This document shows positions 1 through 10,433 of a stretch of DNA of 64,000 nucleotides, in pieces. Source of the stretch: Lunularia cruciata (taxonomy: Eukaryota; Streptophyta; Marchantiopsida; Lunulariales; Lunulariaceae); contig OX419761.1 in the NCBI GenBank assembly GCA_948567375.1, positions 45,608,243 to 45,672,242 on the forward strand, given 5' to 3'. The first letter of the stretch is position 1. Each line of letters starts with the position of its first letter. Below the pieces are notes generated by a model that saw only the letters and a list, made by a program, of their open reading frames with translations, did not search any database and was not told the DNA's origin. The position numbers and the translations under genes were made by a program.

Positions 1-979
1 AGGGAATTGTCACTAAGTTGATATTTTTTTTTATTTTCTATTTAACCTCTTGGGCAGGAACTACTCATAGAAGCGGGTAATGTCACCCATAGTGGTGTAC
101 TATGGGAAAAGGAAAACTAATATCATGGTCACTACAGGTAGGTTCCAAATAACTCTTGAAGGTGATGGCTCACCTCACTCTAAAGGCTCTTGCACTTCAA
201 AGACTTCAACTATGAAGTTCCGACTAGCCATCCATGAAGGCACAACTCCAAAGAGGTCTTTGCATCGGCTGAATTACCTTCACATTTTGATCTTGTATTA
301 CTACCAATGCTTCTAATCTAGATTGAGTCCTCAATACATTGGTTTGTTCTTTTGGATCCCTTACAAATCATATATTCTGATCAAGTACAAATACACCTCT
401 CTACAATCCAACATTTATGATCCTATTGTGAAATTTCTCACCACTACTCAACACACACATTGACCAACACTTAGAATAGAAGAGATACAATCTTTCAAGA
501 ACATTAAGTCCTCTTTATTGAACTTAAAAGATATGGGAGATGAACTAAACTCAAAAGACTTTTGGTGAAAGTCTTTTGAGTCTTTAAATACATTCTTGCT
601 TCACCCCAAAGGAACCCAAAGGTTAAGCATATTTTCTTTAATCTTTTATCTTTATCCTACGGTTGTAATCTAGCTTATCCTAATTGCATATAGGCTAATT
701 AGGCATATTACACATGTCAAGGAAGGTATTAGGACTTACCCAAAGTTAATTTGAATTTACACCACTCTAGAATTACAACCCCAAAGGCTTTACACAACTA
801 TGAATGCCTTCTTTTGGAAGTATTTACAACCATGAAGGTCTTTGGATAACTTCTTACTCTGAATTCATACAACTACAAAGAACTTCTTTCAATAAAATGT
901 CTTTGGCCTAAAGTTCCTATTGTGAAGAACTACCTTCATCTCTCAAATATCTAAATAGAAGGTCAGTCTGCTCCTTATA
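1..979. other. Unassigned AT-rich sequence
   Basis: I see no gene, terminal repeat or element boundary here. Short frames such as one of 78 codons at 80-316 (plus) have no recognisable motif and are best read as chance. The text resembles decayed transposon sequence. Confidence 0.4.
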
Positions 980-2400
980 TTCTACTATCTCTAACAAATA
1001 GGTATCAAATATCTAAATGCTCTCCAAGTCTAATTGCTAGCTGGTCCATTTGCTCTTCTTTTTATGTCCTTCCTTCCAATTTTTGGATCTGCAAATTGAG
1101 CTCATGGATCTTAGTCTTCATTGCTCTCAATTGCCCCTCTTTTTTCAACATATCAATATATAAAGTGTTCATTGGCTTCTTCCAATTGTTGAATCACTTC
1201 CTCTTTTCCTTCTCCAAGTGTTGAGTATTTTTCTTCATCTCCTCCTACATTTGGATTCAAATCCAGCTCCTTCTCCTCCTTCTCTCTTTGCAATTCTTTG
1301 GCCAGTTGCTCCAACTATGCAGCCACCTCCCTCTAATACTCAACCATTTGCAAATCTAGGGTCACAATCTGAACCTTGGAATTCTCCAACTCACTATAAA
1401 TGCTTACTATTTCTTTGTCCTTTGCATAGAGTTGGTGTTCATACCCAAGCTGCATATCATTCTTCTCTATTTGTAGGTTTTCAGTTTGAGTTATAGCCTT
1501 TAGGGTTCTTCCTCCTACCTCTTTTGGCCTGCTATCAAGGAAGAGTTTTGCCTCTTTACCTCAAAGTTCTCTTGCATGAAGACATTCTACTTCTTTGCCT
1601 CCTCCTTGTGAGGGTTTTGTGCCTTGGTCATCTCTTCTTGGATTGGTCCTCCTTTTCCTTCTAAGTATAGATCTCCTTGTGCATGTTGTGCACCAATGTA
1701 ATGTAGTCCAATGTTTTTGGGCAAACCTTTTATTATTGGGGAAGTAAGAGCTTCTTGAACTAGATTTTTCCCCCTACCAATTGTATGACAAGGTATGCTT
1801 CTTCTTTGATTGGCACTTGGATTGCCTAGGCCAATTCTTCTTTGACTTTGGTATGCACTTCTTGCAAAGTTCTTTGGCTTCCTCCCCTACTTCCACTTTG
1901 GCTTTGACTTCTACTTTTGCTTCAGGCTAAAGTTCTTGTTCTTCTTGGTCTTTGGTGTTTATTTGCTTCTCTTCTTGAACACCTACTTCTTGATTGTGGC
2001 TAGGAGGTTCTTTAGGGCCATGCAACATCTCCCCTGATTGTTGCTTTGTCCTTTTGGCCTACAATCTCCTCAAGGTTTGGAGCATGGGTGTCTTCATATT
2101 GATGCTCTTCTTCTTCTTCTTCTTCTTCTTCTTCTTCTTCTTCTTCTTTGGAGATAGACTCCTACAAGGTGAGAGAACCTTGCTTTTCTTTTGCCTCCTC
2201 TTCCAGAGACATTCTATCACTTGAGGATTTTTTCTTGGTTTCTTGGCTAGTCTTAAAGACTTTGTTGAAGATTTCCACTTCTTCTTTACCTCTGTGGAGG
2301 CCACTTCTTCCTCCATTGGCATAAATTCTATTGTTGTTGCATACTTTGCATCTACATCTTGGTACTTCTTGATCAACAATTTGCCTTGGAGTGTGAGACA
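980..2400 (-). pseudogene. Broken coiled-coil reading frame, probably transposon-derived
   Basis: Read on the minus strand from about 2400 down to 980, this encodes a Lys/Glu/Gln-rich protein broken by stops and at least one frameshift. The first third (about 2380-2050) is basic and contains a poly-Lys run from the CTT microsatellite. The stretch at about 1500-1200 reads as a convincing coiled coil with heptad-like Leu, Ile and Val spacing between charged residues. A further coil-like piece follows in another frame near 1130-1030. I recognise no catalytic domain. The order, a charged basic region then a long coiled coil, resembles the C-terminal half of the ORF in the elements at 39676-43474 and 54288-58054, but I could not align them and treat the link as a guess. 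Both ends are unknown. Confidence 0.45.
2105..2149 (+). repeat. (CTT)n microsatellite
   Basis: About 45 bases of uninterrupted CTT/TTC units. On the minus strand it is read as poly-Lys in the surrounding decayed frame. Confidence 0.95.
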
Positions 2401-2508
2401 AGGTATCCTAATGGATGGAAGTGACTTGGGAACTTCTTACACTTCTTCCTTGATAACATATTGAGCTCCATGTAGAAATGAATTGTGAGGAGACCAAGTA
2501 AGTGGCTT

Positions 2509-3127
2509 CAAGGAACCCCAACTCCATCATACTCCTCCAAGGCTAACACTCCAAGACTCAAGACATTGCTCACTAGAGAACTCAATGAGAGAGAGATAGT
2601 TGCAAATGAAAAGGATGATCAGTACCTCCTCACCCCTTGTTTATATACTTGTGAAATAATTACATACCAAAGTTACTAATTACCATAGTAACTCAAGTTA
2701 CATGACTAAAAGTCAAGTAAAGTCAAAAAGTAGAAAGGAATATCCATTCACATGGGCATATTCCACTAAGCATGTGGTCTTATCTTGACCCAACCACTAA
2801 GTCAAGGATTCTTTCACATGGGCTATCCTTGGATTAAAGAAGAATCCAAAACAAAAAGGCTTGCGGGCCCAAGAGTTCTCAACTCTTTCCTCAAAGCCAA
2901 ACACCTAGGAATAATACCAAGTCAACACACTAAAATCCAAAATAGTGGTGCTCATCTTTTCTACTTCCTCTAAAGTAAGGTCTCCTTTATCTTAGCTATG
3001 ACTAACTTTAGCTAACCATGACTAATATAGAACCATCCTTTATCTCTACATAAATAATATCTCTTAAGTACTTGTAATACCAAGCTAAATATCACAATAC
3101 CACACACATGCACAAATGGGTGTTACA
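2509..3127 (-). repeat. 3' LTR of element A, U5 end truncated
   Basis: On the minus strand it begins TGTAACACCC at 3127 and is collinear with 15656-16265 down to about 2509. The terminal part found at 15573-15655 is absent. The sequence left of 2509 does not match any other family A LTR end. Confidence 0.85.
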
Positions 3128-3138
3128 TTTACCCCCGG
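3128..3138 (-). other. Polypurine tract of element A
   Basis: The minus strand reads CCGGGGGTAAA directly before the LTR start TGTAACA. This is the expected position and composition for plus-strand DNA priming. Confidence 0.75.
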
Positions 3139-3175
3139 ACTAAGTTTTCACTTTGTTCTCAAAGTGAAGGTCTCT

Positions 3176-4280
3176 CTACCTTCTATGGTACATCTTCAAC
3201 TTATCATGGTTAATCCTATCAAAGTGTCTTCCTCCCAACTCCTTGAGATCATAGGTGTAATTGCCCCACACCTTCTCCACTATGAAAGGTCCAAAGTACT
3301 TAAGCAAAAACTTCTTTTGCACTCTCTTGAATCGAATGGAATCAAACAACATTACCCAATCACCTTCTTTGAAAGTCTCCACCTTCTTCTTGCCTTGCCT
3401 CTTGTCATAGCTCTCCTTTTGTTTCCTTTGGGCTTGCTCCACTCAAACCATAGCAACTGCTCTTGCCTCTTCCAACTCCATGAGTTGATCCTTCCTTGAC
3501 TTCTCTGCATCACCTCCTTGTGCTTTCTTCAATCTCCAATGAATGCTTTGGAAGGTAGGAAGATCAAAGTGAATAGGTAAGGTAGACTCAATACCATACA
3601 CCAATTGAAATGGAGAATATCCGGTGGAAGTCTTCATGGTTGTCCTATATTCCCACAAAACTGCATGAATCCTCTTGTCCCAATGATGTTTAGCCCCTTC
3701 CATTTTTGCATCTTTGGCCAACATCGTGCACAAGGTCTGATTGGTTCTCTCTGCCAAGCCATTGGAATTTGGCTTATAGGATGTAGTTACTCTATGTGTG
3801 ATGGAGAAATGTCGTAGTATGGCTGTAATAATGCTTCCTGTAAACTCTCCTCCTCTATCAGAAACCAACTGCAAAGAGCATCCAAACCTAGTGATAATGC
3901 GTTCATAAAGAAATCTACCCACTTCATCTTCATTCTTGTCCCTCAATGGTCTAGCCTCAACCCACTTGGTAAAGTAATCAATAACTACCACAATGTACTG
4001 ATTGTTCCTTGGGGTTCTATTGAGAGGACCTACAAAATCAATTCCCCACTTCTCAAAAGGTCCTAGCAATGGAATTGATCTAAGTGGTGGAGTGGATGTA
4101 GACTTTCTAGCAAAAGCTTAACAAACATGACAAGTTTTGCAATAATCAAGACAATCCTTGAAAATCCCTCTCCAATGGTAACCTGCATCTAGAATCTTGA
4201 AAGCAGTCACCTTTCCTGCAAAGTGTCCTCCACATACTAAACCTTCATGAAACTCCTTTATGAGTAGGATAGACTCTTCC
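3176..4280 (-). pseudogene. Element A integrase, broken
   Basis: Integrase joins the reverse-transcribed element DNA to the target. From the high-coordinate end there is an N-terminal zinc-binding region (His pair near 4240, CKTC pair near 4140), then the catalytic core with the DD35E triad visible as GIDFVG, SDRGGEFTG and GLAERTNQ (about 4050-3720), then a basic C-terminal region ending near 3176 in HDKLKMYHRR. No chromodomain follows. A TAA lies in the zinc region at about 4118; copy A2 has CAA there, so this is a C-to-T loss of Gln. A TGA near 3443 separates the core from the C-terminus where A2 has Arg. RNase H lies upstream and the PPT and 3' LTR follow directly. Confidence 0.85.
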
Positions 4281-4287
4281 TTACCCA

Positions 4288-4910
4288 CTACTCTTTGAAG
4301 TAGACCATCTGCTCCTTGGTGAAAATAATATCCTCCACCATTGTGTAAGGTCTAGATCTTGCTGCAAGGGCCTTCCTCTCCCTAGCATGCATCCCTTCTG
4401 GATAGTTATCTCTTGTCACAAAATCCACAATCTCCTTGTACTCCATTGGAACCTCTTGAGTGATTGAGATTGTCATGAGCTCCTCATCCGGGAAGGAATC
4501 ATCCATTGGCTCATCTCCATCATGATCATAAGCTCTAGATAACAAATCAGCATTTGCATGTTTCTTTCATGGCCTATCCTCAATGGTTAGTCATACTCGA
4601 ACAAGAGTATCATCCACCTTGCTAGTCTCCCTTCAACATTAGGCTTGTTGAAGATGTACTTCAAAGCCTTGTGATCCATGACAATGGTGGCTTTCCCTCC
4701 AATCAAGTAGTGTCTAAACTTCTTAAGACCAAAGATCACTGCCAACCCTTCTCTCTCCGTGACAGAGTAGTTCTTCTCTGTTGAAACCATCTGCCTACTA
4801 GCATAAGCTATTGGATGATCATGCCCATCTTGGTCTAATTGACTAAGAGTTCATCCTATAGCTATATTAGAAGCATCAGTGTAGAGGATGAAAGGCTTAC
4901 TCCAATCAGG
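4288..4910 (-). pseudogene. Element A RNase H and RNase H-integrase linker, broken
   Basis: RNase H degrades the RNA strand of the RNA-DNA hybrid. The domain starts with FILYTDAS near 4890 (first catalytic Asp), continues through NYSVTEREGLAVIFGLKKFR and VMDHKALKYI, and ends near 4590. A TGA follows the first motif where A2 has Cys. A linker of about 85 residues rich in Asp and Glu (4545-4288) joins it to integrase in a different frame, so there is an indel near 4580. Confidence 0.8.
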
Positions 4911-6199
4911 TTTAGCAAGAATTGGAGCTACAACAAGGAATTGCTTGAGCTCCTCAAAAGCTTTGAGAGCCTCCTTGTCCTCCAAAATCACCATGTTATC
5001 TACACCCTTCTTCACGTAGATCATCAATGCATAAGCCTTGTTGGAAAATGAGAAGATGAGCCTCCTATAGTATCCAACCATCCCCAAGAATTGGTGTAAC
5101 TTTGTCAAGCTTGAAAGGAATGGAAGGTCTGAGATTTTCCTCGCCTTCTCAGGATCAACTGCTATTCCATCCTTGGAGATGATGTGCCCCAAAAGTAGAC
5201 CTTCTTCTTCACATCCAAAAATGCACTTCTCTGGGTTGAGTCATGCATTTGCCTCATCCAAGCATTGCAAGACTTTGATTAGGTGCTCAAAGTGCTCTTC
5301 CTTGCTCCCATAGACACAAAAGTCATCAATGAAGTCTCTCACAAATTTCCCAATGAAAGGTTCAAATACCTTGTTCATGAACCATTGGAATGTGGCTGGA
5401 GCATTGCAAAGCCCAAAAGGCATGACCTTGAAAGCATAAGTTCCCCAAGGTGTGGTGAATGTGGTGAGTTGTTGATGCCTAGTGCAATCTTGATTTCGTT
5501 ATATCCACTATAACCATCTCCAAAACTGTACCTCTCATGACTTGCAACCTCCTCCAAGATCTCATCAATGAATGGCAATGGGTAGTAGTCCTTCTTGGTA
5601 ACAACATTGAGCTTCTTGTAATCCACACATAATCGAAGCTTGCCATTCTTTTTCTTCACAATGACAATTGGAGACACCCATTCTGAATTCTCTACCTCAA
5701 ATATAAATCCAGCCTCCTTGATCTTATCAATCTCCTCCTTCACAACCAAAGCTATTGGTGGGCTAATGTGATGTTGCTTTTGGTGGATTGGTCTTGCATG
5801 TGACTCCACCTCTATCTTGTGCTCCTCCAAGGTGACTTCCTTCAAATCCTTGTAACTAAAAGCAAACACATGGATGAACTTGCGGAAAATCTCCTCAAAT
5901 CTCACCTTCTCCTCCTTGGTAACATTCGGACCATACTTGAGGGTAGATAACCTTCTCTCTACCTCCTCAAGTGTCAATGGTGATTTATCTAGGTCCTTCA
6001 AAACCTCTCGCTTAGGTGCAAAATCCATAGCACAAAAAGGATACACATCTGAATCAGATTCAGATTCATCCTCCTCCGTGGAAGTCTCCTCTTCCATGCT
6101 TGTGTCCACACCTGAAGCTCCATCTTCAGAATCTAATTCCCAATCATCAGAAGATTGTGTATCTAAATGTGAAGTGTTGGTGGTGTTAGTCACAGTAAC
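4911..6199 (-). pseudogene. Element A reverse transcriptase, broken, joined directly to the LTR of element B
   Basis: RT copies the element RNA into DNA. Visible in order on the minus strand are an acidic linker after protease (6199-5870, Glu/Asp/Ser rich), the RT start near 5830, SPIVIVKKKNGKLRLCVDYK (motif 1-2), FGDGYSGYN (motif A), MPFGLCNAPATFQ (motif B, from 5423) and VRDFIDDFCVYG (the YxDD box, here FIDD). HIISKDGIAVDPEK and the thumb/connection follow. The frame breaks between motifs A and B near 5430, and a TGA lies near 5241. An open frame running from 6319 into this domain begins inside the LTR of element B; its first 40 codons are LTR sequence and not part of the original protein. 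Confidence 0.85.
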
Positions 6200-6330
6200 T
6201 GTAAAAGACCAAAACCGAGGAGAGAAATAGGCGAATGGAAGCTCACATTGGGACACTTGAATGAGGGAAAACTCCGAATGCCTAGCATGAGCTTCGGCCT
6301 TGGTATTTATAGGTAGCATACAAGACCCTT

Positions 6331-6737
6331 GAAGCTTCTCAAGAAGCTTCCTTGAGTCGCTTTCTTGGAGTGCAAGCCAAGTTAACTAGGAAGCTTCTCA
6401 AGAAGCTTCCTTCTAGAAGCCGCCTACTTGGCGTGCAAGCTAAGCTAGTTAGAAGCTTCTAGAAGCTACTTGCTTAGGGCGCAAGTTAACTAGTTGGGAA
6501 GCTTCCTAAGAAGCTTCTTAGATGCTTCTAGAATATTCTAGGCTATTTTGGCTTATTCTCTACTTCGTAAGCCCGACTAACTTCGTCACTAAACTCCATA
6601 TTGTTACATATTCCCCCGCCGCCTACTTGGCGTGCAAGGTAAGCTAGTTAGAAGCTTCTAGAAGCTACTTGCTTAGGGCGCAAGTTAACTAGTTGGGAAG
6701 CTTCCTAAGAAGCTTCTTAGATGCTTCTAGAATATTC
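6331..6737 (-). promoter_or_regulatory. Heat-shock-element-like cluster in the 3' LTR of B
   Basis: Perfect three-unit motifs of alternating GAA and TTC with 2-base spacing lie at 6452-6464 (GAAgcTTCtaGAA), 6526-6538 (TTCtaGAAtaTTC), 6651-6663 and 6725-6737. Additional GAAgcTTC pairs lie at 6331-6350 and 6390-6409. The last two trimers are duplicates of the first two through the U3 duplication. Function is inferred. Confidence 0.6.
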
Positions 6738-6807
6738 TAGGCTATTTTGGCTTATTCTCTACTTCATAAGCCCGACTAACTTCGTCACTAAACTCCATAT
6801 TGTTACA
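6420..6807 (-). repeat. 199-bp tandem duplication in the U3 of the B LTR
   Basis: Units 6420-6608 and 6619-6807 are almost identical (period 199). The 10 bases between them, 6609-6618, equal the PPT-side sequence outside the LTR at 6808-6817. The inner unit therefore starts with a copy of the PPT followed by a copy of the LTR terminus TGTAACA. Confidence 0.9.
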
Positions 6808-6820
6808 TATTCCCCCGCTG
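6808..6820 (-). other. Polypurine tract of element B
   Basis: The minus strand reads GCAGCGGGGGAATA next to the LTR start TGTAACA. The pol reading frame passes through it without a stop into the LTR. Confidence 0.8.
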
Positions 6821-6829
6821 CTAGTTGGT

Positions 6830-7056
6830 GATGTCCTCGTCGCCAATGAAGCTTCGAATTCCTTGATGGCCATCTGTGCATTCTGGAGGTGAGAAAGAGG
6901 TTCCCATGTGGCATCATGAAGGGGATACCCTTTCCAAAGGACCTTGTACTCCGTATGTTGGCAACGGCCTCGTTGAATATGGCAATGTGCAAGGATACGA
7001 TCAACTTCGTACTCCTCATGATCATTGATAGGGATAGGAAGAGGGGGAGGTTGGAC
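6830..7056 (-). pseudogene. Element B chromodomain
   Basis: This region follows integrase in the same frame after a TGA at about 7057. It reads as a chromodomain: EYEVDRILAH near the start, then YKVLWKGYPLHDATWEPLSH with the conserved Trp-Lys-Gly-Tyr and Thr-Trp-Glu-Pro, then an alpha-helical tail. In chromoviruses this module binds modified histone H3 and steers integration. The frame continues past the domain through the PPT and about 60 bases into the 3' LTR. The residues look well preserved despite the upstream TGA. Confidence 0.85.
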
Positions 7057-8350
7057 TCAAGAGGAAAAGGAAGAAGGGTTAGGAACAAAGGGTTTCAACT
7101 TGGAAACATGAAAGACAGGATGGATACGCATGTGACAAGGTAAGGCAAGACGATAAGCAACAGGAGAGATAATGTGGGTGATATCAAAGGGTCCTATCCA
7201 ATTAGGAGCAAGTTTATGAACTTGGGTATCAAGTGGGAGAGGGAGGTTACTAGAGGATAGCATGACTTTATCACCAACTTCAAAGGTGAGATCACAACGA
7301 TGATGGTCTGCATATTGTTTTTGGCGATTCTGAGCAACAAGGAGGTGAGATTTGGCTTGTTGGAGAGAGCGGGATATAGTGGTCAAGAATGTAGAAGTAT
7401 GAGGAACCTAAGAGGGAGGGGGAGCAAGAAGAGAATCTGGAACAAGCAGATCTTGGCCAAAATTGAGAAAGAAGGGAGAAAATCCAGTGCTTGCCTGTTT
7501 GGAATTGTTGTAGGCAAATTCTGCAGCTGCAAGACATTCATCCCAGTTGGTATGGTGGACATTGACAAAGGCCCGCAACATATCCTCCAATGTATGATTG
7601 GCGCGTTCGGTTTGTCCATCAGTTTGAGGATGATAGGCCGTGGACAAAGCAAGCTTGGTGCCGAGTATCTGAAAGAGTGCTTGCCAAAACTTCCCGGTAA
7701 AGCAAGGATCACGGTCAGAGATGAGTACGCGTGGCATGCCATGATGCTTGAAGACATTGTCGAAGTAGATTTGTGCTAAGGTTGGAGCATCCACGATATC
7801 ACAGGTTGGTGCCAAGTAGATTTGCTTACTAAGCTTATCCACAAACACCAGGAGGGCGGTGTGTCCTTGTTTTGTCTTTGGCAAGGATGTGATGAGATCC
7901 AAGCTCACATGCTCCCAACAAGCTGATGGAACGGCAAGCGGTTGAAGGAGTCCACTCGGCTTCTGGTTGCCGGCCTTGTTACGTTGGCAGCTCTCACACG
8001 ATCGGACAAATTCTTGAATATCCCGTGTCATGTTGGGCCACCACCATTGACGTTGGAGGGTACCCAAGGTCTTGTCCACACCCATGTGACCAGCAATGGG
8101 TAAATCATGGGCTTCTTGAAGGCGCACAAGTCGAAGATCACCTTTGGCTGGAACATAGATCCGGTCCGCATGGAATAAAAGGCCTTCCTTGAAGGAGAAG
8201 GTGTTGTACTCCTTGTCACCTATTGTTAGCCGACCATGTACCATTTGGAAGAAGGGATCTTGCTGTAGAGCTAACCGAAACTTGTTATGAATCTTGGGAT
8301 CAATTGACACCGTCGTAATTGCTACCGTGATGAGAGGAAGAGACTTTAAA
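7057..8350 (-). pseudogene. Element B integrase, one internal stop
   Basis: The zinc-binding region is complete: HMGVDKTLGTLQRQWWWPNM followed by CESCQRNK (about 8090-7970). The core shows SLDLITSLP, ISDRDPCFTG and DGQTERANHTLEDML, the DD35E residues, between 7900 and 7570. The C-terminal part shows the GPF/Y region (LAPNWIGPFDI, near 7190) and ends in FHVSKLKPFVPN. A TAG at about 7408 splits the core from the C-terminal domain; relative B2 has a sense codon there. The frame is otherwise open and continuous with RNase H. Confidence 0.88.
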
Positions 8351-8775
8351 TCAGGTCGTTGTGATAGAGCATCAGGGATAACATGGAACCGACCTAGTTT
8401 GTACTCAAGTTTGATGTCGAACAATTGGAGTTGCTCTTCCCATCGATGATGTCGACTCTTCATGTGCTCTAAGTGTAAGGTCTGCAACAATGGCTTGTGA
8501 TCAGTTCACATGATCACTTGTTTCCCCAAGAGATAATGCCTCCATACCTTGGTGGCATATACCATTGCAAGTTGTTCTCGATCTCGAGCAGAGTAATTTC
8601 TTTCAGCTGCATTTAGTCGACAAGACACAAAGGCAATAGGATGTAGTCCATCTGGAAATTCTTGTTGCAACACAGCTCCAATTGCAAAGTTAGAAGCATC
8701 AAAATCAACCACACAAGGTAGTTGAGGATCATATGGTTGAAGAATGGGTCTTGAAGACACCATATGCTTTAACTT
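8351..8775 (-). pseudogene. Element B RNase H
   Basis: Motifs in order: VVDFDASNFAIGAVLQQ (first catalytic Asp, near 8700), REQLAMVYATKVWRHYLLG, TDHKPLLQTL and PDALSQRPDL (near 8370). It begins just after a TAG at 8776-8778 that separates it from RT, and a TGA near 8503 precedes TDHKPL where Arg is expected. The codon phase is that of RT and integrase, so pol is one long frame with scattered stops. Confidence 0.85.
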
Positions 8776-10407
8776 CTAGAATGCTTCTTCATGCTTGGTG
8801 GTCCATTGGAAGCTCGAGTTCTTTCCCAAGAGGTCAGTCAATGGCACAACCACGTGAGCATAATAGTGGATGAACCGTCGGTAAAAATTGGCCAATCCAT
8901 TGAATGCTCGTACTTCGGTAGCATCCTTTGGGGTAGGCCAATCAGTAATGGCCTTGATCTTCTCTTCTTCCATCTTGATCCCCTCTGATGAGATCTTATG
9001 ACCCAAGAAGGTAACCTCCTTTTGCCAAAAAGCACACTTTGACTTCTTGCAGTAAAATTTCCATTGTCGTAGTCGTCTTAGGATTTCTCGCACATGATTC
9101 ATGTGTTCTGCCTCTGTCTTACTATAGATTAAGATATCATCTAAGAACACTACCACGGACTGATCCAATAGCCCCTCCAACACCCGATGCATCTGATCCA
9201 TGAAGACTGTTGGAGCATTAGTGAGTCCGAAAGGTAGAACTCTCCACTCAAAATGTCCATACCTTGTGCGAAAGGCAGTCTTTTGCACATCCTCTCCTTC
9301 AATAGGAATTTGCCAATAACCGCTACGAAGATCTAGCTTGGAAAAGTAGCGTGCTCCACTTAATAGATCAAGCAAGTCATCGATCCGAGGCAAGGGATAT
9401 GCATTCTTCACGGTTTGCTTATTGAGCCCACGGTAATCAATACAAAAACAAAGTCCTCCATCCTTCTTTGGAACAAATAGTACCGGTGCTCCCCAAGGAG
9501 AAGTACTATGTTGTATGAAATCCTTCTCCAACAATGCTGTAAGTGTTATTCGCAACTCCTCCAACTCCTTTGGTGAGAGTCGATAGATTGGTCTACTCAC
9601 CGGAGTACTCCTTGGCAATAACTCAATCTTGAAGGGCATACCTCGATCAGAGGGTAATCCCTTTGGCAGATCATCCGGAAACACATCTGCAAACTCCTGA
9701 ATTATCCGATCAACCGTTGCTTGATGCGGCACTTGGCACTCCTCAGATTGTTCTTGTGCAATCGGCTTGATCCACACCGCGAATACAGACTTATCTCCCT
9801 CCAAAGCTTGCTCTATGGCTGCTTTATTAACGAACTTCCCTTCTAGGGACTCATCTCTCTTCCGAGTTTGCTCCATGGTTGCCTTCTTGGCAAACTTCCC
9901 ATCTTGGGACTCATCTCCCTTCCAGATTTGCTCTATGGCTACCTTCTCGACAAACTTCCCATCTTGTGACTGACTATTCTTAGGTGTCTTACTCAGCGGT
10001 GCTAGACAACCTAATCGGAAATTCTTACCTTGGTGTTGTACTTGAATTTGGTGTTGGGTCCAATCAAATTGAACCTTATGACATTCAAGCCAAGGTAGAC
10101 CCAGAATGATATCATAGTGTAGAGGTGCCACTACAAACCTCATACACTCCAAATACTCCTTCCCAATCTTGAAGGTAACAGGATGCAAGGTGCGGAATGC
10201 AGAACCCTTTCTACCATCCGCCATCATCAAACTACTTCTAATCACTGGCTGGATAGGAATACCCAATTCCTTTGCTACTTGCATAGACATGCAATTCTCT
10301 GAACTTCCAGAATCAACCAAAATTCTACAACCCCGATTAGATATCATACCTTGCAAGTGAAGCAGACTTGCATAGGTCGAGCCTTCAATCCCATTGGAAC
10401 TAATCAA
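8776..10407 (-). pseudogene. Element B protease and reverse transcriptase (open over 543 codons)
   Basis: This is the longest open stretch in the window. Protease is at residues 20-110, with the aspartic site [12 protein letters not shown] and the partner motif ILGLPWL. A repeat-containing linker follows at residues 145-210. RT runs from about residue 265 with [31 protein letters not shown] (motif A Asp), [12 protein letters not shown] and [13 protein letters not shown] (FLDD, the YxDD box), then [12 protein letters not shown]. It stops at a TAG in front of LKHMVSSRPIL, where the RT-RNase H join would normally read through. All key residues look intact. Gag lies upstream in another frame. Confidence 0.9.
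9788..9967 (-). repeat. Three 60-bp tandem repeats in the protease-RT linker of B
   Basis: Units 9788-9847, 9848-9907 and 9908-9967 each encode a 20-residue block of the form DGKF..K..IEQ....DES. They keep the reading frame. The relative B2 has only about one unit near 27560-27610. Confidence 0.9.
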
Positions 10408-10433
10408 GCTCCCAGTAGGCGGCTCGAAATCTC

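Larger units (their letters stand above)
6200..6807 (-). repeat. 3' LTR of element B
   Basis: On the minus strand it runs from TGTAACAATATGG at 6807 to GGTCTTTTACA at 6200. It carries the same 199-bp internal duplication, heat-shock-like motifs and TATA box as the 5' LTR. Confidence 0.95.

Noticed and set aside
80..316. 78-codon plus-strand frame
   Set aside because: No motif, no homologous copy in the window, atypical composition.
2105..2149. Heat-shock motif in the CTT run
   Set aside because: TTC every three bases on one strand lacks the alternating GAA/TTC arrangement.
2059..2379. 106-codon poly-Lys frame as a gene
   Set aside because: The Lys run is the CTT microsatellite read on the minus strand; the frame is part of a decayed longer sequence.
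5375..6319. 314-codon frame as one protein
   Set aside because: Its first 40 codons are LTR of element B and the rest is element A pol; the fusion is a product of the insertion.
7300..7779. 159-codon plus-strand frame
   Set aside because: It is antisense to the integrase of element B, which has all catalytic motifs on the minus strand.
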